In this document: in pieces, positions 39,914 through 49,860 of the stretch
How positions within the stretch are numbered: position 1 is the first letter of the stretch
Layout of the letters: each line of letters begins with the position of its first letter
Assembly (NCBI RefSeq): GCF_006094435.1
Contig: NZ_CP034783.1
Coordinates: 6,777,169 to 6,841,168 of the forward strand
Direction: 5' to 3'
Length of the DNA: 64,000 nt
Origin: Pseudomonas sp. MPC6
GTDB lineage: Bacteria; Pseudomonadota; Gammaproteobacteria; Pseudomonadales; Pseudomonadaceae
Position numbers and translations under genes: made by a program
The notes under the pieces: model-generated
What the model was told of the DNA's origin: nothing
Seen by the model: the letters and a program-made list of their open reading frames with translations, nothing else
Database searches by the model: none

Positions 39914-40573
39914 CTACTTCCTGGCCGCAACCATCGCCATAAACGCCGGCATCGCCGCATCCTTGTCCGCCGCGATCCGCTGCACGTTCGGATTCTGCTC
40001 CAGCCGCTCCAGCAATGCCCTGGCCGCCGGCATCTCAGCCAGCAGATCGATATCGAATAGCTTCTTCCCCACCGCACAGGCCAGCGGCACGCTGTACAGG
40101 AAATACAAATCCGCAATGCTCAGGCTGTCACCTGCCACGTAAGGGGCGAACTTGCCGTGCCTGCCCAGGGACGCAAACCCCAGCAGCAGTTCAGCTTTGG
40201 TCTTGTCCTTGATCGCGTCCGGCATCGACATGCCAAAAAACGCTTCGGGATAACAGGCGCGACCCGGCAACTCGATGTACAGCTCGATTTCCTTGGCCAG
40301 CGCCAGTACCTGCGCCCGTTCAAAAGGATCGCCTGGCAGCAATGGAGTGCCTTTGTGGCGTTGCTCGATGTACTCGAGAATCACACTGGTTTCGTTGACG
40401 AAACCCTGTTCCACGCCCAGCACCGGCACCTTCCCGCGCGGGCTGATGGCTAACGCTTCAGCGCTCGGTCTCGGGAAAAACAGTACTTCTTCAAACGGCA
40501 GTCCCTTCTCCAGCAGCGCCAGCTTGACCATGTTGTAGTAGTTGCTGACACAAAATCCATAAAGCTTGAGCAT
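39914..40573 (-). CDS. Glutathione S-transferase family protein
   Basis: A 219-residue two-domain GST. The N-terminal thioredoxin-like domain starts LKLYGFCVSNYYNMVKLALL and contains the cis-proline in GKVPVLGVEQGFVNETSVIL (~50-69), with the following Glu-Thr/Ser pair that binds glutathione; the C-terminal half is all helical. The ATG at 40573 follows GGAGGCTATGTG. The frame extends to 40651 but without a ribosome binding site. Substrate unknown; many single-gene bacterial GSTs act in detoxification. Confidence 0.85.
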   Translation of the reverse strand: MLKLYGFCVSNYYNMVKLALLEKGLPFEEVLFFPRPSAEALAISPRGKVPVLGVEQGFVNETSVILEYIEQRHKGTPLLPGDPFERAQVLALAKEIELYIELPGRACYPEAFFGMSMPDAIKDKTKAELLLGFASLGRHGKFAPYVAGDSLSIADLYFLYSVPLACAVGKKLFDIDLLAEMPAARALLERLEQNPNVQRIAADKDAAMPAFMAMVAARK

Positions 40574-40698
40574 CACATAGCCTCCAGGCCGTGCAAGGGG
40601 TTGGCAGCGCCAGTTATAGAACGCCTGGGCGCTTCTCGCCAGCAGCATCACAGCGCTGAATGCAGGTAAACTGGCGGTCTTTCCTTGAGGAGCCTGCC

Positions 40699-40995
40699 AT
40701 GAGCGAGCAAAACCCCGACAATAACCAAGACGATATCGACGACGAAGAGTTCGCCGAAAACACCCTGATCGAAGCTATCGAAAACCAGATCGAAAGCGAC
40801 AATCCGCCAGCGGCCAAGGCGACCTTCAACAAGCTGACCCTGGTGGGTTACGAGCGTGATGAAATCCTCAACCTGATGGCCCATGTCCTGGCGGTGGAAA
40901 TCGACGCGATCCTCGAAGAAGACCGCGCGTTCAACACCGAATGGTACGAAACGGCGCTGCGTGCTCTTCCAGAGTTGCCGCCGGAAAAGAAGTAA
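40699..40995 (+). CDS. Small acidic conserved protein, unknown function
   Basis: A 98-residue cytoplasmic protein. The first ~45 residues are strongly acidic (EQNPDNNQDDIDDEEFAENT) and probably disordered; residues ~45-98 form amphipathic helices (YERDEILNLMAHVLAVEIDA, WYETALRALPELPPEKK). TTGAGGAG precedes the ATG. I do not recognise a named family. The gene stands between the GST and a REP pair and is followed by the TIGR02647 gene in the same direction. Confidence 0.7.
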   Translation: MSEQNPDNNQDDIDDEEFAENTLIEAIENQIESDNPPAAKATFNKLTLVGYERDEILNLMAHVLAVEIDAILEEDRAFNTEWYETALRALPELPPEKK

Positions 40996-41007
40996 CCCAC
41001 CCCCCGG

Positions 41008-41100
41008 CCGTAGGAGCGAGGCTCGCCCGCGAAGAACGATAACGCGGTTCCTCAGGCATACCGCGGTGAAGCCTTCGCGGGCAAGCCTCGCGCCTACGGA
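41008..41100. repeat. REP pair, GTAGGAGCGAGGCTCGCCC variant
   Basis: Arms CCGTAGGAGCGAGGCTCGCC and GGCAAGCCTCGCGCCTACGG with ~34 bp between, in the gap after the acidic small protein. The arms differ from the other pairs by the GAGGCTCGC core. Confidence 0.8.
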
Positions 41101-41226
41101 AACCACCCTGCAATCGAGGAATGCAAGCCGAGGCGAAAAAACCCTGTCGCGAGCACTGGACATGCCGCACAAGTGGGCTCACCTTAGGGGCGCTGTCGTC
41201 CAATTCCTAGAAAGTCTGGAGTCCTT

Positions 41227-41472
41227 ATGTCGCTTACCCCTGAGTTGGTTGCCGAACTGGAAATCCTCGCACTCTTCAACCTGGACAGTTCCCAGGAAGG
41301 CCTGAAAATTCATCAGACCGCTGCCCCGAAAGCCATTGCCGCCGCCAAACGCCTGCACGAAAAAGAGCTGATCGACCAGCCCGATGGCGGGTACCTGACC
41401 AGTCTGGGCCGTGACGCCGCGCAAAATATACAAACCGTCCTGACCATTCTGAGCGTCCAGGAAACAGCCTGA
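41227..41472 (+). CDS. TIGR02647 family protein
   Basis: An 81-residue protein with the family pattern LTPELVAELEILALFNLDSS and a C-terminal winged-helix-like segment (AAKRLHEKELIDQPDGGYLT, SLGRDAAQNIQTV). The second half looks like a small winged helix-turn-helix, so DNA binding is possible but unproven. GGAGTCCTT precedes the ATG. No known role. Confidence 0.8.
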   Translation: MSLTPELVAELEILALFNLDSSQEGLKIHQTAAPKAIAAAKRLHEKELIDQPDGGYLTSLGRDAAQNIQTVLTILSVQETA

Positions 41473-41691
41473 GTTTCATCGCGTCGCCCACGGAAACCCC
41501 TGCCACGGGATTTCCGCGGGCACACCTTCTTACCGGCATGGCTAATTGCCGGCTATCTGTCGTGCCCAGCGATGGAAATCTGACGCCAGAAAACCAGAAA
41601 ACCAGCTTAAAAGTCCCGGGGCCGAGGCGCTAAACTGCCCCTCATCCTGAGGCCTTCCACGTCCGGCCCCATCGAGCCGGTTTGAGCTGAC

Positions 41692-44538
41692 ATGACCCGC
41701 ACCCATGAAATCCGCCCCGACCTGGAAGAAGGCATCGACCGCAAGGTGCTGAGCCAACTGCGTGCACGGTTCCTGACGCTCAACGAGGGCCGCCTGGCGC
41801 GGGCCATGGGTGGACTTTCGACCCGCCAGCAAGGCGTGCTGACCCTGCTGCCGCTGTTTTTTCACGTCAATCACCCGCTGCTGCCAGGTTACGTTTCGGG
41901 CAGCACGCCGGCCGGCTTGTCGAACTACGAACCGGACGCCAACGTCCTCGCCGAAGCCCAGCGCCTGACCCGTTCGTTCTCCTATAAACCGCGTCACGGC
42001 AGCAATCCGCCCCGACCGATTCACGGCCTGTTCCTGATGGGCAGCCTCGGCACCCTGGCCCAGTCCGATCAGAGCGACATGGACGTATGGGTCTGTCACG
42101 CGCCGGATGTGAGCGAAAGCGAACTGACCGAGCTGCGTAAAAAGTGCCAGCTGCTCGAAACCTGGGCCCACAGCCAGGGCGCCGAGGCGCATTTTTTCCT
42201 GATCGACCCGGCCCGCTTCGTGCTCGGCGAGCGCGACAGTCCATTGAGTTCGGAAGACTGTGGCAGCACCCAGCACTATCTGCTGCTGGACGAGTTCTAC
42301 CGCACCGCGATCTGGCTGGCCGGACGCACGCCCATCTGGTGGCTGGTACCGGTTTACGAAGAGGACGCCTACGAACGCTACACCCACGCATTGCTTTCCA
42401 AACGCTTCATCCGGGCCGACGAAACCCTGGACCTTGGGCATCTGGCGTACATTCCGCCCGGCGAATTCATCGGCGCCGGGCTGTGGCAGTTATTCAAGGG
42501 CATCGAATCGCCGTACAAGTCGGTGCTCAAGCTACTGCTGACCGAGGTCTATGCCAGCGAACACCCCAAAGTCCACTGCCTCAGCCTGCGCTTCAAACAC
42601 GCCGTATTCGCCAACCAGCTCGACCTCGATGAGCTGGACCCCTACGTTATGGTTTACCGACGCCTCGAGGAATACCTCCGCGCCCGCGACGAGCCGGAAC
42701 GGCTGGAGCTGGTGCGGCGCGCGCTGTATTTGAAGGTGAATCGCAAGCTCACCGGCAACAGCAGTCGCAGCGAAAGCTGGCAACGTTCGCTGCTGGAACG
42801 CCTGGCCCGCGAATGGCACTGGGATCAGCGTCAGTTGGCCTTGCTCGATAGCCGCAGCCAGTGGAAGGTTCGTCAGGTCGACGCGGAGCGCCGGGCCTTG
42901 GTCAATGAGCTCAAATACAGCTACCGCTTCCTGACCCGGTTCGCCCGCAATGACCACACCGTCAGCCTGATCAACAAACGCGAGCTCAACGTGCTGGGTC
43001 GACGGTTGTATGCGGCCTTCGAGCGCAAGGCGAACAAGGTCGAGTTCATCAACCCGGGCATCGCCCCGGACCTGGCCGAAGACACCCTGACCCTGGTGCA
43101 GGCGCCGAACAGGAAAGCGTCCGGGCAACTTCAATGGGGTTTGTATAACGGCAGCCTGAGCGCCCATGAGTGGGCGCATTTCGCGCCGATCAAGCGCAGC
43201 CGCCAACTGCTGGAACTGCTGACCTGGTGCCACCGCAATGGCGTCATCGACGGCAGCACCCGCCTGGCCTTGCATCCCGGCAGCAGCGACCTGAGCGAAT
43301 TCGAACTGTTCAACCTGCTCGGCAGCCTGCAACAGAGCATCGCCCTGCCCCTGGCGACCGTCACCGAAGAAGCGCTATTGCGTGCGAGTGTGCCCAGCGA
43401 AGTGCTGATCCTGGTAAACGTCGGCATCGATCCGCTCAAGCACCACCGCGACCTGAATATCCTGATGACCACCGAACGCACCGATTCCCTGAATTATGCC
43501 GGTGTTCGGGAAAACCTGGTGTTGTCCCTGGACCAGGTCACGCTCAACAGCTGGAACGAGGTACTGGTCAGCCGCTTTGATGGCCCCCATGCCTTGCTCG
43601 CCTGCGTACGCGATTACCTGAACAACCTGCCGAAGGGGCTGCCTCAGCCCAGGCTGCGGGTTCATTGCTTCTGCCACAACCGTGCGCAATTCATCGCCCG
43701 GCGGGTCGAAGAGATTCTCGACACCGCGCAGAGCCTGCTGCTGAGCGAACTCAACCATCGCTACCTGATTCAGGTCCAGCAGCATTTCCACGTGCTGGAA
43801 CTGGTGCCCGGCCGTGTCAACCACGTCGTCCTCGCCTCGCTGCCGGCGCTGGTCGACTACCTGGGCACGGACCTCGCCCGCTACAGCCCGTTGCACCTGG
43901 ACCCGATGGCGCTTGAAGACCAGGATCTGGCGCTGGTATTACCGATGGGGCAGCCCGAATGCGTTCAGGTGTTCTATCGGATCAGCGAGCCCCACGCCAC
44001 GCTGTATGTACTGGATGAGTTCAATGCCCTGTGGCACCAGCGTTTGCCCTACCACGATGAGCCAAGCCTGCTGGTGCCGTTGCAGAGATTCCTGCAATCG
44101 ATCCACTACCGACGCGACGCCTTGCTGCCGGTGGACGCTGCCCAGCCCCTGAGCCTGGACACCTTGTATTTCCAGCTGCTGCCATCGGGCCCCGTGCGGG
44201 CCCGTCGGGTCGAAGCCCGCCCGGCGCCGCAAACCCCGGTCAACGAACCGTTCTACGACGTGCAGGCGATCGTCGGCGAAGCCGCACCGGGACAGGTGCA
44301 GGTCACGTTGTATTGCAATCAGCGGGAGTTTTCAGCGCTGGAACATGGCGACCAGCTGTTCAGCGTGGTCGCCAGGGAAATCGTCGGGCAGCGCCGCGAG
44401 ACCGAGCGCTACCGTTGCTACATCACCGACCTGGACTTGTCCGGCCTGCTCGGTGATGGTCAGCGTTCAAGCCATTTGTACTTGCGCTACAAGGCCGATC
44501 TGGAGCGCGCATTGAATGAAGCGCTCGAGCAGATCTGA
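41692..44538 (+). CDS. cyaA: Class I adenylate cyclase
   Basis: A 948-residue class I cyclase that makes cyclic AMP from ATP in the cytoplasm; the enterobacterial CyaA is ~850 residues. The N-terminal catalytic half has LFLMGSLGTLAQSDQSDMDV (~110-129), the nucleotidyltransferase-type GS...DxD motif, and YIPPGEFIGAGLWQLFKGIE. The C-terminal half is the regulatory region of the family. In Pseudomonas cAMP acts through Vfr or Crp homologues. Convergent with rnk, 7 bp apart. Start ATG follows GAGCTGAC. Confidence 0.93.
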   Translation: MTRTHEIRPDLEEGIDRKVLSQLRARFLTLNEGRLARAMGGLSTRQQGVLTLLPLFFHVNHPLLPGYVSGSTPAGLSNYEPDANVLAEAQRLTRSFSYKPRHGSNPPRPIHGLFLMGSLGTLAQSDQSDMDVWVCHAPDVSESELTELRKKCQLLETWAHSQGAEAHFFLIDPARFVLGERDSPLSSEDCGSTQHYLLLDEFYRTAIWLAGRTPIWWLVPVYEEDAYERYTHALLSKRFIRADETLDLGHLAYIPPGEFIGAGLWQLFKGIESPYKSVLKLLLTEVYASEHPKVHCLSLRFKHAVFANQLDLDELDPYVMVYRRLEEYLRARDEPERLELVRRALYLKVNRKLTGNSSRSESWQRSLLERLAREWHWDQRQLALLDSRSQWKVRQVDAERRALVNELKYSYRFLTRFARNDHTVSLINKRELNVLGRRLYAAFERKANKVEFINPGIAPDLAEDTLTLVQAPNRKASGQLQWGLYNGSLSAHEWAHFAPIKRSRQLLELLTWCHRNGVIDGSTRLALHPGSSDLSEFELFNLLGSLQQSIALPLATVTEEALLRASVPSEVLILVNVGIDPLKHHRDLNILMTTERTDSLNYAGVRENLVLSLDQVTLNSWNEVLVSRFDGPHALLACVRDYLNNLPKGLPQPRLRVHCFCHNRAQFIARRVEEILDTAQSLLLSELNHRYLIQVQQHFHVLELVPGRVNHVVLASLPALVDYLGTDLARYSPLHLDPMALEDQDLALVLPMGQPECVQVFYRISEPHATLYVLDEFNALWHQRLPYHDEPSLLVPLQRFLQSIHYRRDALLPVDAAQPLSLDTLYFQLLPSGPVRARRVEARPAPQTPVNEPFYDVQAIVGEAAPGQVQVTLYCNQREFSALEHGDQLFSVVAREIVGQRRETERYRCYITDLDLSGLLGDGQRSSHLYLRYKADLERALNEALEQI

Positions 44539-44545
44539 GGGCAGG

Positions 44546-44956
44546 TCATTCCGGGAAGGCGCCGCCATTGGCAGGCTGTGATTCGACTTCCAGCAGGGTC
44601 AGCTTGAGGGTCTTGCCGCCCGGAGCCGGCCAATCGATATGCTGGCCAACCTTGAGGCCGAGCAATGCGCTGCCTACCGGCGCCAGGATGGAAATCTTGC
44701 CTTCGTCGGCATTGGCATCCTTGGGGTAGACCAGCGTCAGGTGGTAATCCTTGCCGCTGCTCTCTTCACGGCAATGCACACGGGAATTCATGGTCACGAG
44801 ATCGGCGGGCACTTCATCGTGACCGACCAGGGTATCGGCGCGATCCAGTTCGGTTTGCAGCGCGATAACGCCCGGCAGCGTGTCATCCAGGCTGTCGATC
44901 AGGCGCTCCAGACGTTGTACGTCCAGACGGGTAAGGGTGATGGAAGGTGCGGTCAT
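44546..44956 (-). CDS. rnk: Rnk, nucleoside diphosphate kinase regulator (GreA-like)
   Basis: A 136-residue Rnk. It has an N-terminal helical hairpin (SITLTRLDVQRLERLIDSLD) and a C-terminal GreA/GreB-type FKBP-like domain (ILAPVGSALLGLKVGQHIDW). Rnk binds RNA polymerase and in E. coli alters Ndk levels; in Pseudomonas it was found as a suppressor linked to AlgQ. The ATG at 44956 is preceded by AAGAAAGGAG. A terminator hairpin lies 38 bp upstream, ending the cyaY operon before rnk. Confidence 0.92.
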   Translation of the reverse strand: MTAPSITLTRLDVQRLERLIDSLDDTLPGVIALQTELDRADTLVGHDEVPADLVTMNSRVHCREESSGKDYHLTLVYPKDANADEGKISILAPVGSALLGLKVGQHIDWPAPGGKTLKLTLLEVESQPANGGAFPE

Positions 44957-44993
44957 GATCAGGGCAGACTCCTTTCTTCTGCACGAAAAAAGC

Positions 44994-45022
44994 AAAACCC
45001 CGCCAGAGAAAGGCGGGGTTTT
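44994..45022 (-). terminator. Terminator downstream of the cyaY-DUF1289 operon, upstream of rnk
   Basis: AAAACCCCGCC (44994-45004) pairs with GGCGGGGTTTT (45012-45022), an 11-bp stem; on the minus strand it is followed by TTTTGCTTTTTT. It could also act as an attenuator in an rnk leader. Confidence 0.8.
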
Positions 45023-45151
45023 CACGAGCCTCGATGGGTTGAGGCGTACCCGGACACTATCACAGCTCAATAAATATACAAGTGAGGGGCGACCACGGGC
45101 CCGACAGCGGGGAATTGCAGGCGGGCGAAGTAGAAACCCTGTGGTTATGCG

Positions 45152-45370
45152 TCAGGCGTGGGATTTGCGCTGGATGGCCTGGACGCAAATCACCCGGCGC
45201 CGTTCATCATCGGCCGAGCGCCATTCGCGGATGTCTTCGACATGACGAAAACACCCCAGGCAGACCTTCTGCTCATCCAGCCGACACACACCGCTGCACG
45301 GCGAAGGCACCGCCGGGCTGACATTGCTGTAGAGCGGTTTGGGCGCTCGAACGGGCACAGGCTGGGTCAC
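45152..45370 (-). CDS. DUF1289 family protein
   Basis: A ~72-residue cysteine-rich protein. The core SPCSGVCRLDEQKVCLGCFR (four cysteines) followed by EWRSADDERRRV is the DUF1289 pattern, probably a metal-binding site; the function is unknown. The start is uncertain: I chose the GTG at 45370, five bases after the cyaY stop, with GAGG close upstream; a start further in is possible. It is likely cotranscribed with cyaY. Confidence 0.7.
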   Translation of the reverse strand: MTQPVPVRAPKPLYSNVSPAVPSPCSGVCRLDEQKVCLGCFRHVEDIREWRSADDERRRVICVQAIQRKSHA

Positions 45371-45374
45371 GACC

Positions 45375-45707
45375 TCACAGACCTTCGAAATCGAGTTCGA
45401 CGCCAGCCTGCTGCTTGACGATGCGCTCGAGCATTTCGCCCAGTTGCTCTTCGCTCTTGTCGCACATCCAGCGCTCGCTCTCTTCGTCATAGTCGAAGTG
45501 GAAGCCACCGGACACTGCCGCCAGCCACAGCTGACGCAACGGCTCCTGGCGGCTGAAGATCAGCGCCGTGCCGTTTTCGAACTTGACGGTCAGCACACCG
45601 GCCGAACTTTCCAGATCGAGATCCAGGTCACTCTCGTCAAAAATATCCTCCAGCGATTGCTGGGTGGCATCGACGAGATCGTGGAAACGGGCTTCGGTCA
45701 AACTCAT
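45375..45707 (-). CDS. cyaY: CyaY, frataxin homologue
   Basis: A 110-residue frataxin-like protein that binds iron and modulates iron-sulfur cluster assembly on IscS-IscU. The acidic ridge IFDESDLDLDLE near the N-terminus and the sheet residues PLRQLWLAAVSGGFHFDYD are typical. It is divergent from lptM-lysA, sharing a 234-bp region, as in many gamma-proteobacteria. Confidence 0.93.
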   Translation of the reverse strand: MSLTEARFHDLVDATQQSLEDIFDESDLDLDLESSAGVLTVKFENGTALIFSRQEPLRQLWLAAVSGGFHFDYDEESERWMCDKSEEQLGEMLERIVKQQAGVELDFEGL

Positions 45708-45941
45708 TGCGGCAACCTCGAAAAGTATCTACTCACGCTCAAGCGCCGCAAGATACGGGCGAGCTACGGTGAATGCAAAGGATACCGATCAAGCGCCGAT
45801 ATAGGTACATCAAACACGATCCCGCTCCTGCAGGGGCTGGCATCAGCCCAAGCCCCGCCGGACGGGAACTCCGTTACATAGGCAAGCTGTCGGGTGGCCG
45901 GTATACTCCGGCGCAATTAACGCATTTTCAAGGATTTCGCC

Positions 45942-46127
45942 ATGAAGCGCCTGATCTCTTCCCTTGCTGCGCTTGCTTCGCTCGTCGCTTTTGCCAGCGT
46001 GTTATCGGCCTGTGGTCAAAAAGGCCCGCTGTACCTGCCTGATGAGAACCAGGACCCTGTCGAACAGGCCAAGTCGTCCCAACAGCAGCCTGCGTCTAAA
46101 GCACACAAGCACGACGTCTACCAATAA
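45942..46127 (+). CDS. lptM: Small lipoprotein LptM (YifL-like)
   Basis: A 61-residue lipoprotein with signal peptide and lipobox LSACG (cysteine 24), followed by the family motif GQKGPLYLP. LptM helps LptD reach its mature disulfide form in lipopolysaccharide export. It is the first gene of the lptM-lysA-dapF-DUF484-xerC-HAD run; AAGGATTT precedes the ATG and lysA starts 9 bp downstream. Confidence 0.9.
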   Translation: MKRLISSLAALASLVAFASVLSACGQKGPLYLPDENQDPVEQAKSSQQQPASKAHKHDVYQ

Positions 46128-46136
46128 GGGAACATC

Positions 46137-47384
46137 ATGAACGCTTTTAACTACCGTGACGGTGAGCTGTTCGCGGAAGGTGTTGCCCTGTCCGCCATCG
46201 CCGAACGCTTTGGCACGCCGACTTACGTCTACTCCCGTGCCCACATCGAAGCCCAGTACCTGGCTTACGCCGACGCACTGGCCGGCACGCCGCACCTGGT
46301 CTGCTTTGCAGTCAAGGCCAACTCCAACCTGGGTGTACTGAATGTCCTGGCGCGCCTGGGCGCCGGTTTCGACATCGTCTCCCGTGGCGAGCTGGAACGC
46401 GTATTGGCCGCTGGCGGCAGCGCCGACAAGATCGTGTTCTCCGGTGTCGGCAAGACCCGTGACGACATGCGTCGCGCCCTGGAGGTCGGCGTGCATTGCT
46501 TCAACGTCGAATCCACCGACGAGCTCGAGCGCCTGCAGGTGGTCGCCGCCGAACTGGGCGTGCGTGCACCGATCTCGCTGCGCGTGAACCCGGACGTCGA
46601 TGCCGGCACGCATCCGTACATCTCCACCGGTCTCAAGGAAAACAAGTTCGGCATCGCCATCGCCGACGCCGAAGATGTGTACATCCGCGCCGCGCAGTTG
46701 CCCAACCTCGAAGTGGTCGGCGTCGATTGCCACATCGGCTCGCAACTGACCACCCTGCCGCCCTTTATCGATGCCCTCGACCGCCTGCTGGCCCTGGTCG
46801 ACCGCCTCGGCGAGTGCGGGATCTACCTGCGCCACATCGATCTCGGTGGTGGCCTGGGCGTGCGTTATCGCGATGAAGAGCCGCCACTGGCTGCCGACTA
46901 CATCAAAGCCGTGCGCGAGCGTCTCGACGGTCGTGACCTGGCGCTGGTGTTCGAGCCGGGTCGTTTCATCGTCGCCAACGCCGGCGTACTGCTGACCCAG
47001 GTCGAGTACCTCAAGCACACCGAACACAAAGACTTCGCCATCGTCGACGCGGCCATGAACGACCTGATCCGCCCGGCGCTGTACCAGGCCTGGATGGACG
47101 TTACCGCCGTGCGCCCGCGCACCACCGCAGCCCGTGCCTACGACATCGTCGGGCCGATCTGCGAGACCGGCGACTTCCTGGCCAAGGATCGTGAGCTGGC
47201 ACTGGAAGAAGGCGACCTGCTGGCCGTGCATTCGGCCGGTGCCTACGGGTTTGTCATGAGTTCCAACTACAACACCCGCGGCCGCGCCGCCGAAGTGTTG
47301 GTGGACGGTGATCAGGCATTTGAAGTGCGTCGCCGTGAGACGGTAGCCGAGTTGTTCGCTGGCGAAAGCCTGCTGCCGGAGTAA
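46137..47384 (+). CDS. lysA: Diaminopimelate decarboxylase
   Basis: A 415-residue PLP enzyme that makes lysine from meso-diaminopimelate. The PLP lysine is K60 in CFAVKANSN, the glycine-rich phosphate loop is [12 protein letters not shown], and the partner-site cysteine is in [11 protein letters not shown]. It follows lptM by 9 bp and precedes dapF by 4 bp, so the last two steps of diaminopimelate/lysine metabolism are coupled here. Confidence 0.97.
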   Translation: MNAFNYRDGELFAEGVALSAIAERFGTPTYVYSRAHIEAQYLAYADALAGTPHLVCFAVKANSNLGVLNVLARLGAGFDIVSRGELERVLAAGGSADKIVFSGVGKTRDDMRRALEVGVHCFNVESTDELERLQVVAAELGVRAPISLRVNPDVDAGTHPYISTGLKENKFGIAIADAEDVYIRAAQLPNLEVVGVDCHIGSQLTTLPPFIDALDRLLALVDRLGECGIYLRHIDLGGGLGVRYRDEEPPLAADYIKAVRERLDGRDLALVFEPGRFIVANAGVLLTQVEYLKHTEHKDFAIVDAAMNDLIRPALYQAWMDVTAVRPRTTAARAYDIVGPICETGDFLAKDRELALEEGDLLAVHSAGAYGFVMSSNYNTRGRAAEVLVDGDQAFEVRRRETVAELFAGESLLPE

Positions 47385-47388
47385 AACC

Positions 47389-48219
47389 ATGCTGCTGCGT
47401 TTTACCAAGATGCACGGCCTGGGCAATGACTTCATGGTCCTCGACCTGGTCAGCCAGCACGCGCATATTTTGCCCAAGCACGCAAAGCAATGGGGTGATC
47501 GACACACTGGAGTCGGCTTCGACCAGCTGCTGATCGTCGAAGCGCCGAGCAACCCGGACGTGGATTTCCGTTACCGGATCTTCAACGCCGACGGCTCCGA
47601 AGTGGAACAGTGCGGCAACGGTGCGCGCTGTTTCGCCCGCTTTGTGCTCGACAAGCGCCTGACCGCGAAACGGCAGATCCGCGTCGAAACCAAAAGTGGC
47701 ATCATCGAGCTGGATATCCGCAGCGACGGACAGATCGGGGTCAACATGGGCGCGCCGCGCCTGGTGCCGGCCGAGATTCCGTTCGACGCAACGGAACAGG
47801 CCCTGAGTTATCGGGTTGATGTCGAGGGTGCTGTGATCGAACTGGCCGCCGTGTCCATGGGCAATCCCCATGCCGTGCTGCGGGTCAGCGACATCAACAA
47901 CGCCCCGGTGCATGAACTGGGGCCGAAAATCGAACACCATCCGCGCTTTCCATCGCGGGTCAATGTCGGTTTCCTCCAGGTCATCGACCGCAATCGTGCG
48001 CAGCTGCGCGTCTGGGAACGCGGGGCCGGGGAAACCCAGGCTTGCGGAACCGGCGCCTGTGCTGCCGCAGTGGCCGCGATCAGCCAGGGGTGGATGGATT
48101 CGCCCCTATTGATCGACCTGCCCGGCGGGCGCCTGTCCATTGAATGGGCAGGCCCTGGCGAACCGGTGATGATGACCGGCCCGGCAGTGCGCGTTTATGA
48201 AGGACAAGTGCGTCTTTGA
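47389..48219 (+). CDS. dapF: Diaminopimelate epimerase
   Basis: A 276-residue epimerase converting LL- to meso-diaminopimelate, needed for both lysine and peptidoglycan. The two catalytic cysteines are C75 (QCGNGAR) and C219 (QACGTGAC), one from each mirror-image domain. It lies 4 bp after lysA and 13 bp before the DUF484 gene. Confidence 0.97.
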   Translation: MLLRFTKMHGLGNDFMVLDLVSQHAHILPKHAKQWGDRHTGVGFDQLLIVEAPSNPDVDFRYRIFNADGSEVEQCGNGARCFARFVLDKRLTAKRQIRVETKSGIIELDIRSDGQIGVNMGAPRLVPAEIPFDATEQALSYRVDVEGAVIELAAVSMGNPHAVLRVSDINNAPVHELGPKIEHHPRFPSRVNVGFLQVIDRNRAQLRVWERGAGETQACGTGACAAAVAAISQGWMDSPLLIDLPGGRLSIEWAGPGEPVMMTGPAVRVYEGQVRL

Positions 48220-48232
48220 GAGAGTCAAATCC

Positions 48233-48958
48233 ATGAAAGATAAGCCTCAGGTTCCCGCCCTACAGCCCGACGAATCCCCTTCCGAAAGCCTTGAGGCGGC
48301 GGCGATTGCCGCGTACCTGGAGGCTCATCCGGATTTTTTCGTCGAACACGAAGAACTGCTCCCGGCCTTGCGCATTCCCCACCGACGCGGCGACACCATA
48401 TCGCTGGTGGAACGCCAGATGACCCTCCTGCGCGACCGCAACATCGACTTGCGTCATCGCCTGTCGCACTTGATGGACGTCGCCCGCGACAATGACCGTC
48501 TCTTCGACAAGACCCGCCGCCTGATTCTCGCGCTGATGGACGCCACCAGCCTGGAAGACGTGGTGATCAGCGTCGAAGACAGCCTGCGCCAGGACTTCCA
48601 GGTGCCCTTTGTCAGCTTGATCCTGCTGGGCGACAACCCGATGCCGGTCGGCCGCTGGGTGACCCATGCCGACGCGCAAACGGCCATTGGCGGCCTGCTC
48701 TCGGAAGACAAGAGCGTCAGCGGCAGCCTGCGCGAGCACGAACTGGACTTCCTGTTCGGCGAAGAACAGCGCAAGCAGATCGGCTCCACCGCCGTCGTCG
48801 CCATCAGCCATCAAGGCATCCACGGCGTCCTGGCCATCGCCAGTCGCGACCCGCAGCACTACAAGAGTTCGGTGGGCACGCTGTTCCTGAGCTACATCGC
48901 CGAAGTCATGGGCCGTGTGCTGCCACGGGTCAACAGCTCTGCGCGCTCGGTACGCTGA
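48233..48958 (+). CDS. DUF484 family (GAF-like) protein
   Basis: A 241-residue DUF484 protein (YigA-type) with the diagnostic [20 protein letters not shown] near residue 30, and a GAF-like sensory fold afterwards ([38 protein letters not shown]). It is conserved between dapF and xerC in gamma-proteobacteria but its function is unknown. The ATG at 48233 was chosen to leave an N-terminus like the family's; the frame is open to 48197 within dapF. Confidence 0.88.
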   Translation: MKDKPQVPALQPDESPSESLEAAAIAAYLEAHPDFFVEHEELLPALRIPHRRGDTISLVERQMTLLRDRNIDLRHRLSHLMDVARDNDRLFDKTRRLILALMDATSLEDVVISVEDSLRQDFQVPFVSLILLGDNPMPVGRWVTHADAQTAIGGLLSEDKSVSGSLREHELDFLFGEEQRKQIGSTAVVAISHQGIHGVLAIASRDPQHYKSSVGTLFLSYIAEVMGRVLPRVNSSARSVR

Positions 48959-48960
48959 TC

Positions 48961-49860
48961 GTGGAACGGCAACTGGACGCTTACTGCGAACACCTGCGCA
49001 GTGAGCGACAGGTGTCGCCTCATACGCTGTACGCCTACCGCCGCGACCTCGACAAAGTGCTGGGCTGGTGCGTCAAACAGAACATCGACAGCTGGGCCGC
49101 GCTGGATATCCAGCGCCTGCGCAGCCTGATCGCGCGCCTGCATGCCCAGGGCCAGTCGTCGCGCAGCCTGGCGCGGCTGCTCTCGGCAGTGCGCGGGCTG
49201 TATCATTATCTGAACCGCGAAGGCCTCTGCGACCACGATCCGGCCAACGGCCTGGCACCGCCCAAGGGCGAACGCCGCCTGCCGAAAACCCTCGATACCG
49301 ACCGCGCGCTGCAATTGCTTGAAGGCGCGGTGGAAGATGACTTCCTGGCGCGTCGCGACCAGGCGATTCTGGAGTTGTTCTATTCCTCGGGATTGCGCCT
49401 TTCGGAGCTGACCGGGCTCAATCTCGATCAGCTGGATCTGGCCGACGGGATGGTCCAGGTATTCGGCAAGGGCAGCAAGACGCGGCTATTGCCCGTCGGC
49501 AAGAAAGCGCGCGAAGCGCTGGAGCAGTGGCTGGCGTTGCGGGCCATGGCCAATCCGGCGGATGACGCCGTGTTCATCAGCCAGCAAGGTCGCCGCCTCG
49601 GCCCCCGGGCGATTCAGGTACGGGTCAAGGCCGCTGGAGAACGCGAGCTGGGACAGAACCTGCACCCGCACATGTTGCGGCATTCCTTTGCCAGCCATTT
49701 GCTGGAATCCTCACAGGACCTGCGAGCGGTCCAAGAACTGCTCGGCCACTCGGACATCAAGACCACCCAGATCTACACCCACCTGGACTTCCAGCACCTG
49801 GCGACGGTCTACGACAGCGCCCATCCACGGGCCAAACGCATTAAAGGCGATGATTCATGA
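48961..49860 (+). CDS. xerC: Tyrosine recombinase XerC
   Basis: A 299-residue recombinase that with XerD resolves chromosome dimers at dif. Catalytic residues are complete: R146 (SGLRLSEL), K170 region (GKGSKTR), H237 and R240 ([12 protein letters not shown]), H263 (LLGHSDI) and Y272 ([10 protein letters not shown]). It starts with GTG two bases after the DUF484 stop, and its stop overlaps the HAD start (ATGA). Confidence 0.97.
   Translation: MERQLDAYCEHLRSERQVSPHTLYAYRRDLDKVLGWCVKQNIDSWAALDIQRLRSLIARLHAQGQSSRSLARLLSAVRGLYHYLNREGLCDHDPANGLAPPKGERRLPKTLDTDRALQLLEGAVEDDFLARRDQAILELFYSSGLRLSELTGLNLDQLDLADGMVQVFGKGSKTRLLPVGKKAREALEQWLALRAMANPADDAVFISQQGRRLGPRAIQVRVKAAGERELGQNLHPHMLRHSFASHLLESSQDLRAVQELLGHSDIKTTQIYTHLDFQHLATVYDSAHPRAKRIKGDDS

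Noticed and set aside
46002..47552. 516-codon minus-strand frame opposite lysA
   Set aside because: Antisense shadow; lysA has complete catalytic residues and operon context.
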